DNA of 5,343 bases. Origin: Phycisphaera sp. (lineage in GTDB: Bacteria; Planctomycetota; Phycisphaerae; Phycisphaerales; Phycisphaeraceae). Below are positions 1 to 5,121 of this stretch, in pieces. Location: contig JARFRI010000412.1 of assembly GCA_029287335.1 (NCBI GenBank), forward strand, positions 1-5,343. The letters run 5' to 3'. Under the pieces are notes generated by a model. It had not been told where the DNA came from and searched no databases. It saw nothing but the letters and a program-made list of their open reading frames with translations. Position 1 is the first letter of the stretch; every line of letters begins with the position of its first letter. A program made the position numbers and the translations under genes.

Positions 1-131
1 GCTTCGTCACGCTGCCGATCTTGGGCAGTGTGGTTTGTGGTGGTGATGGGGCATGTTGGCGCGGAGTTGGGCGCACGCATGGTGCAGGGATGCAAGGCGT
101 GGCGGTTGGGCCGAGGGTCGGGATGGCTGGC

Positions 132-161
132 GGGGCTAGGGGGTGCGTGGGTTGTGTCGGG
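132..161 (+). other. Possible G-quadruplex motif
   Basis: Four G-runs lie close together on the plus strand: 132-135 (4 G), 139-143 (5 G), 149-151 (3 G) and 159-161 (3 G), with loops of 3, 5 and 7 bases. This fits the standard rule of four runs of at least three G with loops of 1-7. A second G-rich cluster at 207-221 has only three good runs before a long gap. Whether either folds in the cell cannot be told from sequence, and the general G bias makes such motifs likely by chance. Confidence 0.45.
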
Positions 162-270
162 TCAGCGCGCGCGGAAGAGGGGATTGGCCTGTTTTGGAGA
201 GGAGATGGGTCGGGGGTGGGGTTGCTTGGTGGTGCGCGGGTGGAAGCAGAAGGCTGATGGTCGTGTCTTT

Positions 271-292
271 CCCGCATGAAGATTCATGCGGG
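271..292. repeat. Perfect 10-bp inverted repeat (hairpin)
   Basis: CCCGCATGAA (271-280) and TTCATGCGGG (283-292) are exact reverse complements separated by GA. As RNA this gives a stem of about 9 bp with a four-base loop. No T-run follows directly on either strand (a TTTT lies about 10 bases further on the plus strand), so it is not a standard intrinsic terminator. It lies about 120 bp upstream of lipA. It could be a protein-binding operator, a transcript-end stabiliser for an upstream gene, or a copy of a dispersed repeat. Confidence 0.6.
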
Positions 293-400
293 CGGTTGTC
301 GTTTTGGGAGGCGCCAAGGCATGGAGAGAGAGACGATGATTGTGAGTTGTGTGTTAAGATTTGGTTAAACCGGGCCTGAGTACGCCTGAGCCGGGTCGCC

Positions 401-406
401 TACAAT
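401..406 (+). promoter_or_regulatory. Possible -10 box just upstream of lipA
   Basis: TACAAT matches the -10 consensus TATAAT at five of six positions and ends 8 bases before the lipA ATG at 415. Transcription from it would begin at about 412-415, giving an almost or fully leaderless mRNA, consistent with the lack of a good SD before the ATG. No convincing -35 box is visible: 378-383 reads GAGTAC at a 17-bp spacing. The call rests on the -10 and its position only. Confidence 0.35.
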
Positions 407-414
407 GTGGACCT

Positions 415-1650
415 ATGAAGATTGATTTGTCCAGCATGGTTCTCGACAACGCCGGCGCTGCCAATGGTGGGGCGGGGTTGGAGTTTATTAAGCGGAAGAA
501 GCCGGACTGGCTGCGGGCGAAGCTGCCCAGTGGGCCGGGGTTTAAGGAGACGCGCGACCTGGTGAGCAAGTACAAGCTGCACACGGTCTGCGAGTCGGCC
601 AAGTGCCCGAACCTAGGCGAGTGCTGGGAACGCGGTACGGCGACGATGATGATCCTCGGGGATGTCTGCACGCGGTCCTGCGGATTCTGCCACATCAAGA
701 CGGGTAAGCCCCCGGAGTACGATCTCGATGAGCCGAGGCGGGTGGGGGAGGCCGCGGCGATTATGAACCTCAAGCACCTGGTGATCACCAGTGTGAATCG
801 CGACGAGTTGCCTGATGGCGGGGCGGAGATCTGGGCGGAGACGATTCGCGAGATCCGTCGGCAGTCGCCGGGCACGCAGGTCGAGGTGTTGATTCCGGAT
901 TTTCTTGGGGATTGGGATGCGCTTCAGATTGTGCTGGATGAGCGGCCGGAGATTTTGAACCACAACATGGAGTCGGTGAAGCGGCTGTACAAGGTCGTTC
1001 GGCCACAGGCGATTTACGAGCGGTCGATCGAGTTGCTACGGCGGGCCAAGGCCCAGGGCCTGACGGTCAAGACCGGGATCATGGTCGGCATCGGCGAGCG
1101 CGAAGAAGAGATCGAAGAATTGATGCGGGATGTGACGGAGGGGACACGCGTCGTGGGCGTCAATGCAGACGCCCCCGCGACGAATCGCGATGCGTTTACG
1201 GTGCCTGACCCGTACCGCATGGTGCCGACGGAGTTGGCGGTTCATGCCAGCGGATCGCTGCACGACAATGTCGGTCTGGATAAGCCGGGCATGGATCACA
1301 AGCTGCGGCGGGGTGGGGAGCTGGTGGATCATGCGAACCCGCATTGGCGGCATCACGAGCCTGCTAAGCCGCAAGCGGCTAACGAGCGCATCGGCGAGGT
1401 GTCTTATCCCAACGCGACGTATCCGGGCGTGCATGAGTCGTGCGATATTTTGACGATCGGGCAGTACCTTCAGCCGACGCGGAACCACCTGCCGATCTCG
1501 CACTGGGTCACGCCTGCCCAGTTTGTGCAGTACAAACACTTGGCCGAGAAGATCGGTTTCCGCCACTGCGAGTCTGGCCCGCTGGTTCGTTCGTCGTATC
1601 ACGCGGACGATCAGGTGTTGAAGATGAAAGAGTCGGGCGTTCGCTCCTGA
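415..1650 (+). CDS. lipA: Lipoyl synthase LipA with an internal ~99-residue insert
   Basis: LipA is a cytoplasmic radical SAM enzyme that inserts two sulfur atoms into octanoyl groups on lipoyl carrier proteins, completing the lipoyl cofactor of pyruvate and 2-oxoglutarate dehydrogenases and the glycine cleavage system. The auxiliary cluster motif CX4CX5C is C59, C64 and C70; the radical SAM motif CX3CX2C is C85, C89 and C92. Also present are the family blocks HLVITSVNRDELPDGGA (121-137), LNHNMESVKRLY (181-192), GIMVGIGE (221-228), DILTIGQYLQPTRNHLP (344-360) and the terminal RSSYHAD (392-398) that supplies the serine ligand. The ATG at 415 was chosen because the in-frame TTG at 361 would only add a proline-rich leader unlike the family. 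At 411 residues it is about 90 longer than the usual ~300-325. The excess is an in-frame block at 244-342, described separately. No lipB or other lipoate gene is nearby in the window. Confidence 0.95.
   Translation: MKIDLSSMVLDNAGAANGGAGLEFIKRKKPDWLRAKLPSGPGFKETRDLVSKYKLHTVCESAKCPNLGECWERGTATMMILGDVCTRSCGFCHIKTGKPPEYDLDEPRRVGEAAAIMNLKHLVITSVNRDELPDGGAEIWAETIREIRRQSPGTQVEVLIPDFLGDWDALQIVLDERPEILNHNMESVKRLYKVVRPQAIYERSIELLRRAKAQGLTVKTGIMVGIGEREEEIEELMRDVTEGTRVVGVNADAPATNRDAFTVPDPYRMVPTELAVHASGSLHDNVGLDKPGMDHKLRRGGELVDHANPHWRHHEPAKPQAANERIGEVSYPNATYPGVHESCDILTIGQYLQPTRNHLPISHWVTPAQFVQYKHLAEKIGFRHCESGPLVRSSYHADDQVLKMKESGVRS
1144..1440 (+). other. In-frame insert within lipA (residues 244-342)
   Basis: In LipA proteins the helix after GIMVGIGE (MRDL-type) runs within about 8 residues into the strand DILTIGQYLQP. 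Here MRDVTEG (237-243) is followed by about 99 extra residues before CDILTIGQ. The block has no LipA-like motif. It holds 8 histidines, including HANPHWRHHEP (306-316), and is rich in Pro, Asp and Asn. Third codon positions are mostly G or C, like the rest of lipA, so it appears to be translated. It is not an intein: it is too short, lacks a Cys/Ser/Thr at its N-terminal splice edge and lacks a terminal His-Asn. In a TIM-type barrel this helix-to-strand loop lies opposite the active site, so the enzyme could tolerate it (inference). Confidence 0.8.
1367..1380. repeat. GC-rich palindrome inside the lipA insert
   Basis: AGCCGC (1367-1372) and GCGGCT (1375-1380) are perfect inverted repeats around AA, effectively a 5-bp stem with a CAAG loop. 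Flanking GCTAA and GCTAAC add partial symmetry. It encodes part of PAKPQAANE in the insert. The motif resembles short dispersed palindromes that I associate with planctomycete genomes. That resemblance is from memory and not checked. Confidence 0.4.
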
Positions 1651-1711
1651 TTCATTTGTTTTACAAGTATTTCCTTAAACACTTGCTGATCTATTTGAGC
1701 TATTGCGGTTA

Positions 1712-1729
1712 CATGCCTTGTTTGGCATG
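1712..1729. repeat. Small inverted repeat in the lipA/secretin gap
   Basis: CATGCC (1712-1717) and GGCATG (1724-1729) are exact complements around TTGTTT. The stem is only 6 bp and no T-run follows, so it is a weak terminator candidate at best. The surrounding gap (1651-1781) is visibly AT-richer than the genes and shows no convincing -35/-10 pair. Confidence 0.3.
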
Positions 1730-1768
1730 ATGCATGGGTGCGTACTCAATCTCCGGTAACAATCCAGC

Positions 1769-1774
1769 GAAAGG
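1769..1774 (+). promoter_or_regulatory. Shine-Dalgarno site deciding the secretin-like start
   Basis: GAAAGG ends 7 bases before the ATG at 1782. It supports that start over the in-frame ATG at 1734, whose extra 16 residues would place a polar leader in front of the signal peptide. Confidence 0.6.
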
Positions 1775-1781
1775 TTTGGTC

Positions 1782-3266
1782 ATGGTCAAGATTCTTCTTG
1801 TTTCGGTACTGTCTGCTTGCTTGTCGATTTGCTTGGTGGCGTCGGCGGTTGCCGGGCCTGACGAGAGCACGTTTGGCGATTTGGCTAAGCCTTTGAGTGA
1901 AAAGGTGAGTGTCGAGTTGATTGGCACGCCATTGTCGCGGACCTTGGATACGCTCAGCCGGGACGTTGGGTTGAACTTAGTGATTCACCCGAGCTTTGAG
2001 CCGACGCTGTCGGGTAATTTGATCAACCTGACGATTAAGGATTTACCCGCGAGCAAGGCCCTCAACCTGATCGGCGTCGCGACGCAGACGGACTGGTATA
2101 TCCAGGAGGGCATTGTCATGTTCGCGCCCAAACGCTATGTGGACGCGATGCGGCTGGAGACGGGGGTGTACGACATCCGTGCATTGATCGAATCGGTGCC
2201 GAACTTCACGGGGCCGGACCTGAGTGTGGACGGCACGCTCTCGAACACCAGCAGCGGCGGCAGCGATGCGCGGCAGTCGGGCTCCTATGGCTCGGGTGGC
2301 GGTGGTAGTGGCGGCTTGTTCGGCGATAGCGGCAGCGACCTTGATGAAGACCTGGCTTCTCGGCAGGAACTCGTGGACCAAGTCCACCAACTGATCCATT
2401 CCACAACGGGTGAGCCTGACCAGTGGCTCGACGAAGAGTTCACGATCAACGAGTTCAATGGCAACCTGATCGTCAAGACCACGCCCGAAGTTCACAAAGA
2501 GATCGAGCAGCTCTTGGATGTGCTCTCCGCGACGGCGGGCAAGATGCTGATGATGGAGGGGCAGTTCTACGCGGTGCCACGCAGCATGATGGATGAGATG
2601 GACGGCCAACTGATTCTTGACGCAGCGGCCTACACGGCATTTGCTGAGAAGCTCAAACGCGGCGCGAAGGCCAACGCACGTCGTATCGCGGCGGCACGGA
2701 CGGTCTGCTTCAACAGTCAACGTGTCTATATCTATGCCGCGAAGGATGGCACGCTGCTCAGCGACATTGAGCCAGTGCCCGATGCGGCGGGTGTGGACCC
2801 GACCTTGAGCACGGCCCACAACGGCGCGGTGCTGGATATCAAGCCGACGATCACGCTTGACGGCAAGTCTGTTTCGGTCTCGATCCGCAGCGAGGTCGCG
2901 CTCAACGGCAAGATCGCCAAGACCAAGCACATCCCCGTCGGCTACGCCCAGAGCAAGGACAGCGACATCAGCACCACCGGGTCATTTAAGGGCAAGGTCG
3001 AGGGCTCCGGCTCTGATGAAGGTTTGGACAAGGATGTCTCGGGTAGTGCGAGCCAATCGGGCACCCTTCAAGGACCGACCAAGACGGGTTTGACCGGCAC
3101 CGCCGAGTTGGACCTGCCCGAGCAGGAGATCGTGACCTATCGCAGCAATGTCCGCGTGCCCAATGGCGGAGCGGTGGTGCTGTCGGGCGTGACCGATCAG
3201 TTCGATGCGTTCGATGCGGACGGCATGGAGGTGATTTTCGTGCTGCGGGCCAAAATTGCGCAGTAG
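1782..3266 (+). CDS. Exported secretin-family protein, short form lacking the lip motif
   Basis: The 494-residue protein begins with a signal peptide (residues 1-24: lysine at 3, hydrophobic core, AVA cleavage site before G25), so it is exported. Residues about 37-117 resemble the STN/N0 domain found at the front of secretins and TonB-linked receptors. A Gly/Ser linker (152-187) is followed by a second small domain (about 192-250) with FNGNLIVKTTPEVHKEIEQLL, typical of planctomycete secretin-like proteins. Residues 253-494 match the secretin beta domain: RTVCFNSQRVYIY (306-318), SDIEPV (327-332), GAVLDIKPTITLDGKSVSVSI (348-368), then YRSNVRVPNGGAVVLSGV near the end. A Ser/Gly/Asp-rich segment (about 390-440) interrupts the beta region. 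The usual secretin ending with a VPxLGDIPxLGxLF-type lip is missing: only about a dozen residues separate LSGV from the last strand EVIFVLRAKI. No other type II/III secretion or pilus gene is nearby, so the true role is unknown. Confidence 0.75.
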   Translation: MVKILLVSVLSACLSICLVASAVAGPDESTFGDLAKPLSEKVSVELIGTPLSRTLDTLSRDVGLNLVIHPSFEPTLSGNLINLTIKDLPASKALNLIGVATQTDWYIQEGIVMFAPKRYVDAMRLETGVYDIRALIESVPNFTGPDLSVDGTLSNTSSGGSDARQSGSYGSGGGGSGGLFGDSGSDLDEDLASRQELVDQVHQLIHSTTGEPDQWLDEEFTINEFNGNLIVKTTPEVHKEIEQLLDVLSATAGKMLMMEGQFYAVPRSMMDEMDGQLILDAAAYTAFAEKLKRGAKANARRIAAARTVCFNSQRVYIYAAKDGTLLSDIEPVPDAAGVDPTLSTAHNGAVLDIKPTITLDGKSVSVSIRSEVALNGKIAKTKHIPVGYAQSKDSDISTTGSFKGKVEGSGSDEGLDKDVSGSASQSGTLQGPTKTGLTGTAELDLPEQEIVTYRSNVRVPNGGAVVLSGVTDQFDAFDADGMEVIFVLRAKIAQ

Positions 3267-3339
3267 CCGGGCGGAGGCGGCTGGATTGCCAGTCGATTCG
3301 TGTTCGGATACACTATGTGGCTCGATACGCCGCCCGGCT
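3265..3339. repeat. Long-range 10-bp inverted repeat bracketing the rpsF promoter
   Basis: AGCCGGGCGG (3265-3274, overlapping the secretin-like stop codon) and CCGCCCGGCT (3330-3339) are perfect reverse complements 55 bases apart. In a read-through transcript they could pair and form a transcript end for the upstream gene. A transcript started at the promoter between them contains only the right arm. No T-run follows. Confidence 0.45.
3286..3314 (+). promoter_or_regulatory. Probable sigma-70-type promoter for rpsF-ssb-rplI
   Basis: TTGCCA (3286-3291, five of six matches to TTGACA) and TACACT (3309-3314, four of six matches to TATAAT with the key first, second and last positions kept) are separated by exactly 17 bp. 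Transcription would start near 3321, leaving a leader of about 155 bases before rpsF. This is the best promoter pair in the window. Confidence 0.55.
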
Positions 3340-3341
3340 GT

Positions 3342-3461
3342 CGGCTCGTTGTGAGCCGCAGACCCAGGCCCCCGCAGCGTTTGTCCGTGTCCTATTAACA
3401 GACTCGGTTTACGTCGTCGGCGGGGGATACCGGGCAGTACACCAACGACCGGCCTAGCCGG
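3342..3461 (+). promoter_or_regulatory. Structured 5' leader of the rpsF operon
   Basis: Within the predicted leader there are two clear hairpins: CGGCTC/GAGCCG (3342-3347 and 3353-3358, loop GTTGT) and CCGGC/GCCGG (3449-3453 and 3457-3461, loop CTA), the latter ending 3 bases before the rpsF SD. In many bacteria an S6:S18 complex represses its own operon by binding a CCG-containing leader structure. CCG and CACC elements do occur at 3430-3450, but I cannot confirm that fold, so autoregulation is only suggested. Confidence 0.35.
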
Positions 3462-3464
3462 CAT

Positions 3465-3468
3465 GGAG
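3465..3468 (+). promoter_or_regulatory. Shine-Dalgarno site of rpsF
   Basis: GGAG ends 7 bases before the rpsF ATG at 3476, a standard spacing that fixes this start. Confidence 0.6.
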
Positions 3469-3475
3469 ACGACCG

Positions 3476-3907
3476 ATGTCAGACCCCACCCCCGTCCTTT
3501 ACGAAGCCCTCTTCCTGATGAGCCAGTCCGCTTTGGCTAGCGATAGCGAAGGCACGATCGCTCAGGTCCAAGAAATGCTTAACCGTGCCGAGGCAGAAAC
3601 CCTCGACCTGCGGCAGTGGGACGAGCGTAAGCTCGCCTACCCGATCGAAGGCCAGAAGCGTGGCACGTTCCTGATCGCTTACTTCAAGGCCCGCCCGACC
3701 CAGATCGCCAACATCGAGCGCGACTGCAACTTGTCCGAACAGGTGCTGCGTGTGATGTTCGTCCGTGCCGATCACATGGGCGAGATCGAGCTGAATCTCG
3801 CGCTGGAAGGCAAGAGCTTCGCTGAAGAAGAGAACAAGAAGGAAGAAGCCGAGCGTGAAGCCGCTGCTGCCGAGAAGCAGGAAGCCGCTGCCGCGTCTGC
3901 AGAGTAA
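3476..3907 (+). CDS. rpsF: Small ribosomal subunit protein S6 (bS6)
   Basis: S6 binds the 30S platform as a heterodimer with S18. The S6 fold is recognisable: YEALFLM (9-15) in the first strand, the hallmark WDERKLAYPIEGQKRGTFLIAYF (48-70), and the terminal strand region NLSEQVLRVMFVRAD (85-99) that matches the family's LxxxVLRxMxVR. The core ends near residue 110. A tail at about 112-143 made almost only of Glu, Ala and Lys extends the protein to 143 residues, longer than the ~95-135 typical of the family. The tail is probably helical or disordered. It is the first gene of a cluster with ssb (74-bp gap) and rplI, and is the gene closest to the probable promoter at 3286-3314. rpsR is not present in the cluster. 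Confidence 0.95.
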   Translation: MSDPTPVLYEALFLMSQSALASDSEGTIAQVQEMLNRAEAETLDLRQWDERKLAYPIEGQKRGTFLIAYFKARPTQIANIERDCNLSEQVLRVMFVRADHMGEIELNLALEGKSFAEEENKKEEAEREAAAAEKQEAAAASAE

Positions 3908-3981
3908 GCCTGATTGCATATGCCTCGCCTATTGCAGCGATCTCCTATGGGGCCGCATAACACCTAGCCACTAAGTCAAAC
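3908..3981. other. rpsF-ssb intergenic gap lacking an SD
   Basis: No recognisable SD precedes the ssb ATG: the last 15 bases are A/C-rich. A 15-codon reading frame (ATG 3920, stop 3965-3967) fits in the gap and ends 14 bases before ssb. It encodes no recognisable peptide and has no SD of its own. No terminator is seen, so ssb is probably co-transcribed with rpsF. Confidence 0.4.
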
Positions 3982-4473
3982 ATGCCGAGCTTCAATAAAG
4001 TCATCCTGATGGGCAACTTCACGCGCGACCCCGAGCTGCGCTTCCTGCCGAACAATACAGCGGTTTGCGACATGGGCCTCGCGGTGAACGACCGTTTCCA
4101 GAACAAGGCAACGGGTCAATGGGAAGACCGCCCGAACTTTGTGGACTGCACCGCCTTTGGCCGGACGGCTGAGAACATCAGCAAGTTCTTTGCCAAGGGT
4201 CGGCCGATTTTTATCGAAGGCAAGCTCCGCTTTGAGCAGTGGGAAGACCGCACCTCCGGCCAAAAGCGCAGCAAGCTGAAGGTCGTTGTTGATACATGGC
4301 AGTTTGTCGATTCCAAGGACAGCGCCGGTGCCGGTAGCAATGAAGGCGGCAGCGGACATTCCAGCAGCGGCTACGGAAACCGTCAACAGAACGACGAGCC
4401 AAGCGGTAGCTGGGACGATAGCGGCGGCGGCGGTGGACACGAAGCCGTCGATGAAGAAGATATCCCGTTCTAA
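3982..4473 (+). CDS. ssb: Single-stranded DNA-binding protein SSB
   Basis: SSB coats single-stranded DNA in replication, recombination and repair, and recruits partner proteins through its C-terminal tip. Residues 1-110 form the OB fold: FNKVILMGNFTRDPELRFLP (4-23), then NFVDCTAFGRTAENISKFFAKGRPIFIEGKL (52-82) and WQFVD (106-110). Aromatic residues likely to stack on DNA include W47, F53, F59 and W87. E. coli W54 corresponds to a phenylalanine here, as in many SSBs outside proteobacteria. A flexible Gly/Ser/Asn/Gln linker (111-155) leads to the acidic tip DEEDIPF (157-163), the hallmark partner-binding motif. Its length of 163 is normal. It lies between rpsF and rplI, the usual neighbourhood for a main chromosomal ssb, although no SD is visible before its ATG. 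Confidence 0.96.
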   Translation: MPSFNKVILMGNFTRDPELRFLPNNTAVCDMGLAVNDRFQNKATGQWEDRPNFVDCTAFGRTAENISKFFAKGRPIFIEGKLRFEQWEDRTSGQKRSKLKVVVDTWQFVDSKDSAGAGSNEGGSGHSSSGYGNRQQNDEPSGSWDDSGGGGGHEAVDEEDIPF

Positions 4474-4494
4474 GTAAATAACAAACCAAACGCT

Positions 4495-4540
4495 GGTGTA
4501 CGCCGGTGCATGTTGCACCGGGCCGACGCCTAACTTTTTT
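4495..4540 (+). terminator. Terminator-like hairpin and T-run between ssb and rplI
   Basis: An inner perfect 8-bp stem CCGGTGCA/TGCACCGG (4503-4510 and 4514-4521, loop TGT) is extended by an outer stem of about 5 bp (4495-4499 with 4526-4530, one G-U pair) across a small internal loop. Four bases later comes a run of six T (4535-4540), directly followed by the rplI SD. It could give partial termination, an attenuator, or an RNA-processing signal setting the rplI level. The weak lower stem keeps confidence moderate. Confidence 0.5.
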
Positions 4541-4542
4541 CA

Positions 4543-4547
4543 AAGGA
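4543..4547 (+). promoter_or_regulatory. Shine-Dalgarno site of rplI
   Basis: AAGGA ends 7 bases before the ATG at 4555, a strong site at ideal spacing. It starts only 2 bases after the T-run of the preceding hairpin, so terminated transcripts would exclude it. Confidence 0.65.
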
Positions 4548-4554
4548 CAGCCTT

Positions 4555-5100
4555 ATGAAACAGATCGAACTCCTCCTCTTAGAAACCATCGATAACCTCG
4601 GCATCGTCGGCGATGTCGTCAAGGTCAAGCCCGGTTTCGCCCGCAACTACCTCTTGCCCCACGGCATGGCCGAGGCACCGACCGAAGAGAAGATCAAAGA
4701 ACTCTCCGCCCGCCGCGCCGAAGTAGAGGCCGAACTCAAGAAGATCCGCTCCGAACAGGAAGCGCTCCTCGAGAAACTCTCTGGTGTTGAGTTGACGCTT
4801 GAGCGCAGTGCAAACGAGTCAGGCCTGCTCTTTGGTGGTGTGTCGCAACATGATATTTCCGAAGCGCTCAAGGCCCAGGGCTTCGACGTTGAAGACCGCC
4901 ACGTCCGTATCGGCGAGAAGATCAACCGCCTGGACACCTACGACATCCCGATCCAGTTGGCCAAGGAACTCAAGTGCGAGATTAAGCTCTGGGTTGTCAG
5001 CGACAAGCCGCTGGAAGAACTCGAAGCAGAGGCCGCTGAGGCTGAGGCTGCCGAGAAGGCCGAAATCGAAAAAGAAGCTGCTGAAGTCGACGACGATTAA
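4555..5100 (+). CDS. rplI: Large ribosomal subunit protein L9 (bL9)
   Basis: L9 binds 23S rRNA at the base of the L1 stalk and helps maintain translational fidelity. The N-terminal domain carries the family signature at residues 16-43: G16, G19, V24, GF at 27-28, N31-Y32-L33, G37, A39 and T43. A long central helix follows (about 44-75, rich in Glu/Lys/Arg). The C-terminal domain (about 78-150) includes SGLLFGGVSQHDISEAL (89-105) and ends in EIKLWVVSD (142-150), where the ~148-residue family normally stops. Here an extra tail at 151-181 of Glu, Ala and Lys ends in three Asp residues, making the protein about 30 residues longer. The gene follows ssb after 81 bp containing a terminator-like hairpin and ends the cluster at a strong terminator. 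Confidence 0.96.
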   Translation: MKQIELLLLETIDNLGIVGDVVKVKPGFARNYLLPHGMAEAPTEEKIKELSARRAEVEAELKKIRSEQEALLEKLSGVELTLERSANESGLLFGGVSQHDISEALKAQGFDVEDRHVRIGEKINRLDTYDIPIQLAKELKCEIKLWVVSDKPLEELEAEAAEAEAAEKAEIEKEAAEVDDD

Positions 5101-5121
5101 GTCCGCGTTTCAATCATTGAA

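Larger units (their letters stand above)
1..360. other. G-rich, C-poor stretch with no convincing gene
   Basis: No protein in any frame here looks real. Frame 1 stays open from the window edge to 279, but its product is a tryptophan/glycine/arginine mix with no motif, which is what G-rich DNA gives by chance. Frame 3 is open from the edge to 257 and begins with a short hydrophobic stretch (FVTLPILGSV) before losing any protein-like pattern. The plus strand is strongly G-biased: at 181-240 I count about 33 G against 6 C. It contains clustered G-runs and an inverted repeat, listed separately. The tail of an upstream gene at the extreme left edge cannot be excluded. Confidence 0.6.

Noticed and set aside
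21..379. Three overlapping plus-strand frames before lipA
   Set aside because: Their products are Gly/Trp/Arg-rich without motifs, explained by the G-rich composition and lack of stop codons.
361..414. An upstream TTG start for lipA at 361
   Set aside because: It would precede the likely -10 box, add a proline-rich leader unlike the family, and has no SD.
1144..1440. An intein or self-splicing intron in lipA
   Set aside because: The block is only 99 residues, starts with Thr-Arg rather than a typical nucleophile motif, lacks a terminal His-Asn, and stays in frame with normal codon use; no intron boundary structure is seen.
1155..1440. Imperfect direct repeat (GGGCGT followed by ATG a few bases later) at 1155 and 1425 near the insert ends
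   Set aside because: Only a short core matches exactly and it does not coincide with both insert boundaries, so it is not good evidence of a target-site duplication.
2043..2930. Long minus-strand frame of 295 codons opposite the secretin-like gene
   Set aside because: It mirrors the codon structure of the plus-strand gene, has an Arg/His/Ala-rich product without motifs, and the plus-strand product is clearly recognisable.
3920..3967. A 15-codon upstream frame before ssb
   Set aside because: No SD, no similarity to S18 or another known peptide, and such short frames are expected by chance.
3976..4518. Minus-strand frame of 180 codons opposite ssb
   Set aside because: It is a shadow of ssb; the plus-strand SSB has the complete OB fold and acidic tip.
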